A stretch of DNA of 7,693 bases from DASTGO01 sp035719045 (GCA_035719045.1 DASTGO010000126.1:1-7693); one strand, 5' to 3'. Shown: positions 1-6,635, counted from the stretch's first letter. Made by a program: numbers and translations. The notes: generated from the sequence alone by a model not told the origin.

Positions 1-298
1 TACGGGACAGGCGTTCGGGAAGATCGAAGACGCCCACCGTCGCGGTCCCCGGATCACCCGCTGCGCTCCCGCCGGTCACTGCCTACCCCGTCCGTCGCGC
101 CGATCGCCTGTGGCAGGCCGAATCCAGCCCATGCCGACCCCCTGCACCATTCCGGTCCCGGTAGCGGGCCTGCTCCGGCCGCGGCGGGCGCGCACCCGCG
201 ACCAACCCGCCGGAACAGGATCGCCGCCATCGCTGGGATCCGGCCCGCGCCGGGATTCTGCGCCCTCGCCGGGGCCTTGCCGCAAGCCCGGGGCTGCG
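1..298. other. No supported gene; region downstream of dgcN
   Basis: This stretch follows the dgcN stop codon. All long reading frames across it continue antisense or out of frame through dgcN and look like GC-rich shadows. The one candidate is a minus-strand GTG at 79-77 that opens a frame leaving the window at position 1 (26 codons, with GVFDLPERLSR near its end). It could be the start of a third gene after dgcN. However, only about 73% of its third codon positions are G or C, well below its neighbours, and there is only a weak GGTAGG-like ribosome site in front. I therefore do not call it. Around 238-256 there is an imperfect GC-rich hairpin that could end dgcN transcription, but it is not convincing. 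Confidence 0.4.
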
Positions 299-1375
299 CT
301 ATACGTTGGAAGTGGCGGGAGGGGCGGTCGCCGCGAGCACCGCGTCCAGCAGGCGGTCCGGGCCGAAGCGCACGACGTCGTCGGTGGGCAGTCCGGTCTG
401 CCCGCCGACCGCCTCGATCTGCGCCCGGGCGTTCTCCTCGTCCAGCCCCGCCGTGTTCAGCCCGATCGCGACCACCCGGGCCGGGCGCACCCAGGACACC
501 GCGGACTCGTAGGCGGCGATCACCTCCGGCAGCGGCGGGATCGGCGTGGCCGGGTAGCCGTCGACGGCGGTGGAACCGGCCTTGTGGCACAGCACCAGGG
601 CATCCGGCGCCGACCCGTGCAGCAGCCCGAGGGTCACCCCGGAATAGGCCGGGTGCAGCAGCGATCCCTGGCCCTCCACCCACAGCAGATCTCCGCGGGC
701 CGCGCCGTCGCGGACCAGCCTCTCGGCGGCCCCGGCGATGTAGTCGCTGATCACGTGGTCGACGGCCAGCCCCCAGCCGGCGATCGCGATCCCGGTCTGA
801 CCGGTGGCCACGAACACCGATGCCAGGCCGCGGGCCCGGGCGGCCCGGTCCAGCTCGAGGGTGACGCTCATCTTGCCGATCGCGCAGTCCGACCCGACCG
901 AGTGCACCACCCGTGCCGGGACCCGGTGCTGCGGGCCGAGCGGGACGTCCAGCCCGTCGGGGGACAGCCGCAGGTCGCGCACCCGGACCCCCTGCACCGC
1001 TGCGGCGGCGGCCAGTTCGGGGTCGTCGGCGAGCGTGGTGTGCAGGCCCGCCTCGATGTCCATCCCGAGCCCGATCGCCGTCAGCAGGGCGGCCCGCCAC
1101 GCCGGGGTCAGCTTGCCGCCGGCCGGGGCGATCCCGACCAGCAGCACGGTGGCGCCCAGGGCGTGCGCGGCGGCCACGTCCGCGACCACGGGGACCGGCC
1201 GGTCGCAGTAGGGCATCACCTCGGTGGCGACCTTGCCGGCGTGCACGTCGTCGACGACGGCGACCACCTCGCGGCTGCCGTAGCGCAGGACGCCGTGCGC
1301 GGTCTTCGCGTGCAGGTCGTGCAGCAGGCCGCCGGTGAGAACGGCGAGCCGGTCGGCGCCGGGGGAGCCGGTCAC
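299..1375 (-). CDS. dgcN: DUF1611 P-loop protein, D-glutamate N-acetyltransferase type (DgcN)
   Basis: The product is 358 residues, a normal length for the DUF1611 family. Family knowledge: DgcN of marine Proteobacteria and haloarchaea acetylates D-glutamate to N-acetyl-D-glutamate, the first step of a D-glutamate catabolic route; older annotations call the family NAD-dependent epimerase/dehydratase. Seen here: an N-terminal Rossmann-like half (about 1-150, with VVAVVDDVHAGK at 38-48) and a C-terminal half with a P-loop, GSDCAIGK, at 161-168, spaced like that of dethiobiotin synthetase. The family signature WVEGQGSLLHPAYSG follows at 232-246, then a conserved CHKAGS at 263-268. The GTG start at 1375 is chosen because it overlaps the dgcA stop in a GTGA arrangement and has a GGAGG ribosome site 7 bases upstream (1383-1387). 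The open frame extends further upstream, but that part is a low-complexity Arg/Pro shadow of dgcA. It is translated from the dgcA message, probably by coupling. Family assignment is strong; the exact substrate is inferred from pairing with dgcA. Confidence 0.88.
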   Translation of the reverse strand: MTGSPGADRLAVLTGGLLHDLHAKTAHGVLRYGSREVVAVVDDVHAGKVATEVMPYCDRPVPVVADVAAAHALGATVLLVGIAPAGGKLTPAWRAALLTAIGLGMDIEAGLHTTLADDPELAAAAAVQGVRVRDLRLSPDGLDVPLGPQHRVPARVVHSVGSDCAIGKMSVTLELDRAARARGLASVFVATGQTGIAIAGWGLAVDHVISDYIAGAAERLVRDGAARGDLLWVEGQGSLLHPAYSGVTLGLLHGSAPDALVLCHKAGSTAVDGYPATPIPPLPEVIAAYESAVSWVRPARVVAIGLNTAGLDEENARAQIEAVGGQTGLPTDDVVRFGPDRLLDAVLAATAPPATSNV

Positions 1376-2424
1376 GCGGACACCTCCGGGGTGTGCGGGG
1401 ACGTGATGCCGTCGGGTGACGGCACGACGCCGAGGCCGGGCGCGTCGGCCAGGACCAGCCGGCCGCCGTCGAAGCCGAGCCCCTGGTAGGGGGAGCCGGT
1501 GATGAGCAGGTGCCCGTCGAGGTCGACATGATCCACCAGCGGGGCGAGCTGGGCGGCCTGGGCGATGCCGAGCTGGCTCTCGATCATGCAGCCGACCATG
1601 ACCTGCAGGCCGAGGGCGCGGGCCGCGTGGACCATCCGGTGCGCCTCCCGGATCCCGCCGCACTTGGACAGCTTGATGACGATGCCGTCGGCGTACCCGG
1701 CGATCCCGGCCAGGTCGGCCAGATCCTTGCAGCCCTCGTCGATCAGCACCGGAAGTCGTTGCGGCAGTAGGCGATAGGCGTGGTAGCTGGCCAGGTCGGC
1801 GGCGGGGAACGGCTGCTCGACGAACTCCACGCCCAGTCGCAGCAGGGTCGGCATCAGCTCCCGCGCGGTGTCGATGGTCCAGCCCTCGTTGCCGTCGATG
1901 CGCAGCCGGGCACCGGTGACGGCGCGCACCGCCTCCAGCCGTTCCAGGTCTCCGGGACCGCCGACCTTGACCTTGTAGACCTCGAAACCCGTTGCCTCGC
2001 GGACCTTCTCGACGGTCTCGTCGACGGAGGCGATCCCGATGGTGAAGCTGGTCGGCGGGGTGTGCCGGGGCAGGCCGAACAGCCGCCAGAGCGGGTGGCC
2101 CAGGCGTTTGCCGAACCAGTCGTGGACCACCCCGTCGAGGGCCATCTTGGCGCCCTGCGGGCCGTCCCAGCGCCGGATCCGTTCGCAGATCTCGCCGAGG
2201 GCCAGCGGGTCCGGGCCGATCAGGGCCAGGCCCTCGGCCTCGACGGCGTCCGCGACGCTCGCGGCGGACTCGCCCCAGTAGTCCACGGGGGCGCCCTCGC
2301 CGTAGGCGGTGATCCCGTCATGGTCCAGCTGGACCGCGCAGACCTCCTCCGTGTCGACCGACGAGCGGGCGATCGTGAAGGTGCGGGCGAGGTGCAGGGT
2401 GTGCCGGCGGGTGTGCAGCTGCAC
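1372..2424 (-). CDS. dgcA: Enolase-superfamily epimerase, N-acetyl-D-glutamate racemase / dipeptide epimerase type (DgcA)
   Basis: The product is 350 residues and belongs to the muconate-lactonising subgroup of the enolase superfamily, cytoplasmic and Mg2+-dependent. Seen here: an N-terminal capping domain (about 1-120) and a (beta/alpha)-barrel. The barrel has the catalytic pair KVK at 151-153, metal ligands D177 (in DGNE), E203 (in VEQP) and D229 (in LIDE), and the opposing lysine K251 in IKLSK. A DLDGHLL motif at 301-307 resembles the substrate-binding DxD of Ala-Glu epimerases. All catalytic residues are present. Relatives epimerise L-Ala-D/L-Glu, or, when paired with DUF1611/DgcN, racemise N-acetyl-D-glutamate to the L form. 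The adjacent, overlapping dgcN favours the second role, so that D-Glu, for example from peptidoglycan, would enter L-Glu metabolism. The start is GTG at 2424, with AGGAG at 2430-2434 five bases upstream. It is the first gene of the minus-strand operon and lies divergent from a GntR regulator. Muropeptide dipeptide epimerase remains an alternative. Confidence 0.87.
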   Translation of the reverse strand: MQLHTRRHTLHLARTFTIARSSVDTEEVCAVQLDHDGITAYGEGAPVDYWGESAASVADAVEAEGLALIGPDPLALGEICERIRRWDGPQGAKMALDGVVHDWFGKRLGHPLWRLFGLPRHTPPTSFTIGIASVDETVEKVREATGFEVYKVKVGGPGDLERLEAVRAVTGARLRIDGNEGWTIDTARELMPTLLRLGVEFVEQPFPAADLASYHAYRLLPQRLPVLIDEGCKDLADLAGIAGYADGIVIKLSKCGGIREAHRMVHAARALGLQVMVGCMIESQLGIAQAAQLAPLVDHVDLDGHLLITGSPYQGLGFDGGRLVLADAPGLGVVPSPDGITSPHTPEVSA

Positions 2425-2470
2425 GGCGACTCCTCAGGTCGGGTCCGGCTGGTCACATCCAGCTCAGCCA

Positions 2471-2487
2471 GGATTGTTGAACAATCC
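2471..2487. promoter_or_regulatory. Perfect 17-base palindrome, candidate operator of the GntR regulator
   Basis: GGATTGTTGAACAATCC has two perfect 8-base arms around a single central G. It is A/T-rich in an otherwise GC-rich sequence and sits midway in the 111-base gap between dgcA and the divergent gntR gene, 47 bases from the dgcA start and 49 from the gntR start. FadR/FCD-type GntR regulators typically bind short A/T-containing palindromes of this sort, often with a TTGT...ACAA core. The position suits control of both directions by the neighbouring regulator. Binding itself is inferred. Confidence 0.7.
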
Positions 2488-2494
2488 GAGGTAA

Positions 2495-2505
2495 CTGTGC
2501 CACAG
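2495..2505. promoter_or_regulatory. Second small palindrome between dgcA and gntR
   Basis: CTGTGCCACAG is a perfect inverted repeat (5-base arms, 1-base centre). Its centre lies 21 bases, about two helical turns, from the centre of the larger palindrome. It could be an auxiliary site or a site for a different regulator. The arms are short, so chance is possible. Confidence 0.3.
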
Positions 2506-2521
2506 AGTGCCGTACTGGAAC

Positions 2522-2527
2522 TACCCT
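2522..2527 (+). promoter_or_regulatory. Possible -10 element for gntR (leaderless start)
   Basis: TACCCT fits the actinobacterial TANNNT -10 pattern and ends eight bases before the gntR ATG. Transcription would then begin at or next to the start codon, as in the leaderless mRNAs common in this group. No convincing -35 is seen at 17-18 bases. A GGAG at 2528-2531, four bases from the ATG, could instead serve as a ribosome site on a longer message. Confidence 0.3.
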
Positions 2528-2535
2528 GGAGCGCG

Positions 2536-3237
2536 ATGAACCCTCGACCGCGCCCCGACCGCGCCCCGGGATCCCGCCCGTCGGCCTCCGGCCCGGGCCT
2601 GCAGGCCAGTGCGGCGGACCGGGTGGCGGCGCAGTTGCGGTCCGGGATCTTCGCCGGGGACCCCGCACCGGGCACGCCGCTGCGCGAGGTCGACCTGGCG
2701 GCGCGGTACGGGGTGAGCCGGCACACCGTCCGGGAGGCGCTGCGGGAACTGGTCGTGGCCGGACTGGTCAGCCAGGACCCGTTCCGCAGCGCCCGGGTCC
2801 GGGTGCTGACCCGGGCCGACGTCCGGGACCTGTTCGGCCTGCGCCGGGTGGTCGAACTGGAGGCGGTGCGCCGGATCGTCGAGGACGACGCCCCCCTGAC
2901 CGCGCTGGAGGCGGCGGTGGCGGCCCGCGAGGCGGTGGAGCCGGACGGCCCGGACGATGCCCTGCGCTACACCGTTCCGGAACTGGACGCCGACCTGGAC
3001 TTCCACCGTGCGGTCGTGCTCGCGGCGGGCAGTCCCCGGCTGGCCCGGACCTTCGACATGCTCGCCGGGGAGCTGCGCCTGGCGTTCCTGGCCCTGGTCC
3101 ACGACGCCGACGACCGCGGCCACCACCGGGCGATCCTCACCGCGATCCGCGAGCGGGACGCCACGCTCGCCCCGGACCTGCTCGACACCCACATCCGCGA
3201 CGGCCTGCGGATCTGTCTGGCGGCCGCACCCGACTGA
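2536..3237 (+). CDS. GntR-family regulator with FCD ligand domain, divergent from dgcA
   Basis: The product is 233 residues, typical for the FadR subfamily. Seen here: a Pro/Arg-rich start (1-20) and a winged helix-turn-helix at about 25-95, with LREVDLAARYGVSRHTVREAL at its core. The recognition helix is around 61-78. An all-helical FCD domain spans about 97-228, with the expected metal-binding set: D153 and H157 in DxxFH, H197 and H219. FCD domains bind a divalent metal and a small carboxylate effector, which would suit D-glutamate or N-acetylglutamate. The ATG at 2536 is chosen from the fit to the family and the GGAG or -10 just upstream. The open frame continues upstream to 1780, but only as antisense to dgcA. 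Lying back to back with dgcA across a palindrome, it is most likely the local repressor and self-regulator. This differs from the LysR-type activator I recall for dgc genes in marine bacteria. The family is certain; the effector is inferred. Confidence 0.9.
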   Translation: MNPRPRPDRAPGSRPSASGPGLQASAADRVAAQLRSGIFAGDPAPGTPLREVDLAARYGVSRHTVREALRELVVAGLVSQDPFRSARVRVLTRADVRDLFGLRRVVELEAVRRIVEDDAPLTALEAAVAAREAVEPDGPDDALRYTVPELDADLDFHRAVVLAAGSPRLARTFDMLAGELRLAFLALVHDADDRGHHRAILTAIRERDATLAPDLLDTHIRDGLRICLAAAPD

Positions 3238-3370
3238 GACCCCTGATCCCTGATCGGGACCCGCCGGGACCTACGGATGCGGGCGTTTGGCGCCGACATG
3301 GAAGGATCGGTGCCGGAGGACACCGCAGCGCAGCGTGGCGCGGCAGCCGTCCGAGCAGGGCGGCGGCGGA

Positions 3371-3376
3371 TATGTT
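3371..3376 (+). promoter_or_regulatory. Possible -10 element upstream of the aldolase gene
   Basis: TATGTT matches the TANNNT pattern and lies about 50 bases before the aldolase ATG, in the 188-base gap after gntR. It is one of the few A/T-rich spots in this gap. No clear -35 is visible upstream. The rest of the gap (3238-3425) shows only a short direct repeat, CCTGATC, near 3241-3254, and no gene. Confidence 0.3.
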
Positions 3377-3425
3377 GCCGGGCCCGCAGAAGACCCGGCG
3401 CCCGACCAAGCACAGGAGCAGTCAG

Positions 3426-4448
3426 ATGCCCATCGCAACGCCCGAGGTCTACGCCGACATGCTCGACCGGGCCAAGGCGGGTTCCTTCGCCTACCCGGCC
3501 ATCAACATCACCTCGTCGCAGACCCTGAACGCGGCCATCCGGGGCTTCGCCGAAGCTGAGAGCGACGGCATCGTCCAGGTCTCCACCGGCGGTGCGGAGT
3601 ACCTGTCCGGCCCCACCGTCAAGGACATGGTCACCGGCTCCGTGGCACTGGCCGCCTACGCCCACGAGGTGGCGAAGAAGTACAGCGTGAACATCGCGCT
3701 GCACACCGACCACTGCCCGAAGAACAAGCTGGACGGCTTCGTCCGGCCGCTGCTGGCGATCAGCGCGGAGCGGGTCGCCCGTGGCGAGAACCCGCTGTTC
3801 CAGTCGCACATGTGGGACGGCTCCGCGGTGCCGCTGAAGGAGAACCTGGAGATCGCCCAGGAGCTGCTGGCCCTGACCGCCGCCGCGAGGATCATCCTCG
3901 AGGTCGAGATCGGCGTCGTCGGCGGCGAGGAGGACGGCGTCGTCGGCGAGATCAACGACAAGCTGTACACCACGGTCGAGGACTGCATGGCCACCGCCGA
4001 GGCGCTCGGCCTGGGCGAGAAGGGCCGCTACATGGCCGCCCTGACCTTCGGCAACGTCCACGGCGTGTACAAGCCCGGCAACGTCAAGCTGCGCCCGGAG
4101 ATCCTCAAGGAGGTCCAGGACGCGGTCGGCGCCAAGTACGGCAAGGAGAAGCCGTTCGACCTGGTGTTCCACGGCGGCTCCGGCTCGCTGCCGCAGGAGA
4201 TCAGCGACGCGGTCGACTACGGCGTGATCAAGATGAACGTCGACACCGACACCCAGTACGCGTTCACCCGGCCGGTCGCCGACCACATGTTCAAGAACTA
4301 CGACGGCGTGCTCAAGGTCGACGGCGAGGTCGGCAACAAGAAGACCTACGACCCGCGGGTGTGGGGCAAGGCGGCCGAGGCGGGGATGACCGCCCGGATC
4401 GTCGAGGCCTGCCAGAACCTGCGTTCGGCCGGCACCCACAAGGCCTGA
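3426..4448 (+). CDS. fbaA: Fructose-bisphosphate aldolase, class II
   Basis: The enzyme reversibly cleaves fructose 1,6-bisphosphate to dihydroxyacetone phosphate and glyceraldehyde 3-phosphate in glycolysis and gluconeogenesis. It is a cytosolic zinc enzyme. The 340-residue length fits the actinobacterial class II long type. Seen here: the HTDHC motif at 93-97 (catalytic D95, zinc ligand H96), the acidic EVEIGVVGGEEDGV stretch at 159-172, and the zinc histidines H212 (in NVHGVYKPGN) and H249 (in FHGGSGS). The glycine-rich phosphate site is at 250-254 and the substrate-binding NVDTD at 271-275. Nothing essential is missing. The ATG at 3426 has AGGAG at 3414-3418, seven bases upstream. The gene is probably transcribed alone, since 188 bases precede it and a strong hairpin follows. 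Codon use is strongly biased to C/G third positions with many AAG, GAG and ATC codons, as expected of a highly expressed housekeeping gene. Confidence 0.97.
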   Translation: MPIATPEVYADMLDRAKAGSFAYPAINITSSQTLNAAIRGFAEAESDGIVQVSTGGAEYLSGPTVKDMVTGSVALAAYAHEVAKKYSVNIALHTDHCPKNKLDGFVRPLLAISAERVARGENPLFQSHMWDGSAVPLKENLEIAQELLALTAAARIILEVEIGVVGGEEDGVVGEINDKLYTTVEDCMATAEALGLGEKGRYMAALTFGNVHGVYKPGNVKLRPEILKEVQDAVGAKYGKEKPFDLVFHGGSGSLPQEISDAVDYGVIKMNVDTDTQYAFTRPVADHMFKNYDGVLKVDGEVGNKKTYDPRVWGKAAEAGMTARIVEACQNLRSAGTHKA

Positions 4449-4509
4449 CCGACGGCCGGCGCCCGGGCCGGCACGTCCGGGGCCGGGCGCGACCGCTCCC
4501 GGCAGTACT

Positions 4510-4550
4510 GACGGGCCGGCACCCCTCACCGCAGGGGGTGCCGGCCCGTC
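4510..4550 (+). terminator. Perfect 16-bp hairpin after the aldolase gene
   Basis: The left arm GACGGGCCGGCACCCC (4510-4525) and right arm GGGGTGCCGGCCCGTC (4535-4550) pair perfectly around a 9-base loop, 61 bases after the aldolase stop. No T-run follows, which is usual for actinobacterial terminators. A smaller hairpin (GCCGGC arms, 4455-4472) lies just after the stop. Because the stem is symmetrical, it could act on both strands. Confidence 0.8.
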
Positions 4551-4642
4551 GGCGTCCCGCCCACCCTGCTCCCGGACGGCGCCCGCGGTGTCCGCCCTGC
4601 AGACCTGATCCGCATCCGGCCTGCCCCTTCGGTACCCTCGGT

Positions 4643-4741
4643 GCGGCCGCACAGCGGCCGCGGGTCCGCACCGGACCTGGTCGGTGACCCGTTCCCGAGG
4701 TCACCGGCCCGGCACGTCCGCCCGGCATGCACGTGGCGGAC
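4643..4741 (+). promoter_or_regulatory. Run of four hairpins in the purA leader
   Basis: Four perfect inverted repeats follow one another ahead of purA. The first is GCGGCCGC (4643-4650) with GCGGCCGC (4654-4661). The second is GGTCCG (4663-4668) with CGGACC (4672-4677). The third is CGGTGACC (4682-4689) with GGTCACCG (4699-4706). The fourth is GTCCGCC (4716-4722) with GGCGGAC (4735-4741). The last has a competing pairing, CACGT (4713-4717) with ACGTG (4731-4735). A -10-like TACCCT at 4633-4638 would place the 5' end at the first hairpin. No riboswitch family is recognised. The structure may stabilise the message or regulate it. GC-rich DNA makes some hairpins by chance. Confidence 0.4.
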
Positions 4742-4775
4742 CCGGCAATCCACCAGGCCAGGAAGGTGGCAGGCG

Positions 4776-6062
4776 ATGCCCGCGATCGTCATCGTCGGTG
4801 CCCAGTGGGGTGACGAGGGCAAGGGCAAGGCAACCGACACGCTCGGCTCCCGGGTCGACTACGTGGTCAAGTACAACGGGGGGAACAACGCCGGGCACAC
4901 GGTGGTCGTGGGGGGCGAGAAGTACGCCCTGCACCTGCTGCCGTCCGGCATCCTGACCCCCGGCTGCACGCCGGTCATCGGCAACGGGGTGGTCGTCGAC
5001 CTGTCCGTGCTGTTCGCCGAGATCGAGGCGATGCAGGCGCGGGGCGTGGACTGCTCCCGGCTGGTGCTGTCCGCCAACGCGCATCTCATCCCGCCGTACA
5101 ACCGGGTCATCGACAAGGTGACCGAGCGGTTCCTCGGCAGCCGCAAGCTCGGGACCACCGGGCGCGGGATCGGGCCCACCTACGCCGACAAGATGAACCG
5201 GGTCGGGCTGCGGGTGCAGGATCTGTTCGACGAGAACATCCTGCGCCAGAAGGTGGCCGGGGCCCTGGACCAGAAGAACCACCTGCTGGTCAAGGTCTAC
5301 AACCGCCGGGCGATCACCGTCGAGGAAGTGGTCGACGAGCTGATGGCGTTCGCCGAGCGGGTCCGCCCGATGGTCCGTGACACCGCGCTGGAGCTCGGCC
5401 GGGCGCTGGACGAGGGCCGGACCGTGCTGCTGGAGGGCGGCCAGGCCACCCTGCTCGACGTCGACCACGGCACCTACCCGTTCGTCACCTCCTCCAACGC
5501 CACCGCGGGCGGGGCGTGCACCGGGGCCGGTGTGCCGCCGAACCGGATCGACCGGATCGTCGGGGTGGCGAAGGCCTACACCACGCGGGTCGGCGAGGGG
5601 CCCTTCCCGACCGAGCTGCTCGACGCCTCCGGGGAGTGGCTGCGGCAGGCAGGCGGCGAGTTCGGCACCACCACCGGCCGTCCCCGTCGCTGCGGCTGGT
5701 ACGACGCCGTGGTCGCCCGCTACTCCTCGCGGGTCAACGGTTTCACCGACATCGTGATGACCAAGCTGGACGTGCTCACCGGCCTGGAGAAGGTGCCGGT
5801 CTGCGTCGCCTACGAGGTGGGCGGCAGGCGGTTCGACGAGATGCCGATGACGCAGACGGACTTCCACCACGCCCGGCCGGTGTACGAGTACCTCGACGGC
5901 TGGTCGCAGGACATCACCGGGGCCCGCTGCTTCGAGGACCTGCCGAAGACGGCGCAGCAGTACGTGCTCGCGCTGGAGGACATGTCCGGGGCGCGGATCT
6001 CCGTGATCGGGGTCGGCCGCGAGCGTGAGGCCGCAGTCGTCCGGCACGACCTGCTGAGCTGA
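4776..6062 (+). CDS. purA: Adenylosuccinate synthetase
   Basis: This cytosolic enzyme joins IMP and L-aspartate, using GTP, to form adenylosuccinate, the first committed step to AMP. The 428-residue length is standard. Seen here: the GTP/IMP motif QWGDEGKGK at 10-18 with catalytic D13, then NNAGH at 37-41 with catalytic H41. TTGRGIGP is at 127-134 and the IMP-binding DVDHGTYPFVTSSN at 228-241. GEGPFPTE is at 273-280, the TTTGRPRRCGW loop at 298-308, and the guanine-binding TKLD at 329-332. All expected signatures are intact. The ATG at 4776 is set by the conserved N-terminus, which begins just before VIVGAQWGDEGKGK. A purine-rich GGAAGGTGG at 4761-4769 serves as ribosome site. The gene appears to be a single unit: it is preceded by a structured leader with its own possible promoter and followed within 10 bases by a terminator-like hairpin. 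Confidence 0.98.
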   Translation: MPAIVIVGAQWGDEGKGKATDTLGSRVDYVVKYNGGNNAGHTVVVGGEKYALHLLPSGILTPGCTPVIGNGVVVDLSVLFAEIEAMQARGVDCSRLVLSANAHLIPPYNRVIDKVTERFLGSRKLGTTGRGIGPTYADKMNRVGLRVQDLFDENILRQKVAGALDQKNHLLVKVYNRRAITVEEVVDELMAFAERVRPMVRDTALELGRALDEGRTVLLEGGQATLLDVDHGTYPFVTSSNATAGGACTGAGVPPNRIDRIVGVAKAYTTRVGEGPFPTELLDASGEWLRQAGGEFGTTTGRPRRCGWYDAVVARYSSRVNGFTDIVMTKLDVLTGLEKVPVCVAYEVGGRRFDEMPMTQTDFHHARPVYEYLDGWSQDITGARCFEDLPKTAQQYVLALEDMSGARISVIGVGREREAAVVRHDLLS

Positions 6063-6068
6063 CCCGAC

Positions 6069-6098
6069 CGGGGGCTGGGCCTGTCGGCTCAGCCCCCG
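6069..6098. terminator. Hairpin terminator after purA, possibly bidirectional
   Basis: CGGGGGCTG (6069-6077) pairs with CAGCCCCCG (6090-6098). The stem continues inward by four more pairs, one of them G-T, to a 4-base loop. It begins seven bases after the purA stop, between purA and the convergent minus-strand pair, so it could end transcription from both sides. There is no T-run on the plus strand. Confidence 0.75.
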
Positions 6099-6143
6099 TC
6101 GTCCGCGGGCGGACCGGACGTCCGCGGCCGGGAGAGCGGTGCC

Positions 6144-6635
6144 TCAACCCTCGCGGTCGGACAGGCGGACCTCTTCGCCCTGGGGTGCCGAGGCGTAGTA
6201 CCAGGTGAAGCTGGTCCCGAGCAGGGTCACCAGCGGGCCGAAGACGATGCCGAGGATGCGTTCGAGCAGGTCCGCCCGGTCCTTGTCCTTCGCGAACACC
6301 ACCCCGACCCCGACCCCGGCCACGACCAGCCCCACCAGCACCAGCAGGCTCATCGCCAGCAGCCTGCGGTCCCGTGCCGGTGCGATCACCCGGCTGAGCC
6401 GCAGGTCCGCCTCGGAGCTGTCCTTCATCGGCTCGACGGGCGGTCCGGGTGCCTGCGGCATGACGGGCCCGCTGACCGGTCCCGGAGCCGGGGCGCCCGT
6501 GGTGGTGCCGACGTCTCTGAGGTCGACGGAATTCTTCTCGGGTTCTGCCGCCGCCGTGGCGACGGGACCCCCCGTACCCTGCGGTACGCCGGTCGAGCCC
6601 CCGGGGTCGTCGTGCTCGGCAGGCTGCGTGGTCAT
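6144..6635 (-). CDS. Hypothetical protein with disordered N-terminus and two membrane segments
   Basis: I do not recognise this 163-residue protein. Residues 1-75 are rich in Pro, Gly, Thr and acidic residues and are probably disordered. A charged stretch (76-91) leads to a hydrophobic segment at about 92-115, then a short KDKDRADLLER linker. A second hydrophobic segment lies at about 127-148, ending in FTWYYASA, and the tail is short and charged. Two membrane passes with both ends on the same side are likely; no signal peptide is seen. The FGPLVTLLGTSFTWYY part resembles the last helix of various small phage- and effector-type membrane proteins, but this is not enough to name a function. The ATG at 6635 overlaps the stop of the Cys-rich gene as ATGA and has no clear ribosome site of its own, pointing to translational coupling. 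In-frame ATGs upstream (6674, 6764) also lack well-placed sites. The gene is convergent with purA. Confidence 0.72.
   Translation of the reverse strand: MTTQPAEHDDPGGSTGVPQGTGGPVATAAAEPEKNSVDLRDVGTTTGAPAPGPVSGPVMPQAPGPPVEPMKDSSEADLRLSRVIAPARDRRLLAMSLLVLVGLVVAGVGVGVVFAKDKDRADLLERILGIVFGPLVTLLGTSFTWYYASAPQGEEVRLSDREG

Noticed and set aside
54..1529. A 491-residue minus-strand open frame and a 459-residue plus-strand frame (110-1489) across dgcN
   Set aside because: Both are Arg/Pro/Gly-rich, low in normal residue variety and overlap dgcN, whose frame carries conserved DUF1611 motifs. They are shadows caused by high GC.
1780..2535. N-terminal extension of the GntR regulator frame
   Set aside because: The frame is open but lies antisense to dgcA. 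The regulator family starts shortly before the winged helix, matching the ATG at 2536.
4551..4642. A small gene between the aldolase gene and purA
   Set aside because: The frames here are Pro/Arg/Ala-rich without a ribosome site or a recognisable sequence; the region reads as a promoter and leader.
2967..4652. A 561-residue minus-strand open frame over the aldolase gene
   Set aside because: It is antisense to an intact class II aldolase and to the end of gntR. Its His/Val/Leu/Asp-rich composition is typical of antisense frames of GC-rich genes.
4701..6047. A 448-residue minus-strand open frame over purA
   Set aside because: It is antisense to purA, which has all family motifs. There is no independent start, ribosome site or recognisable domain.
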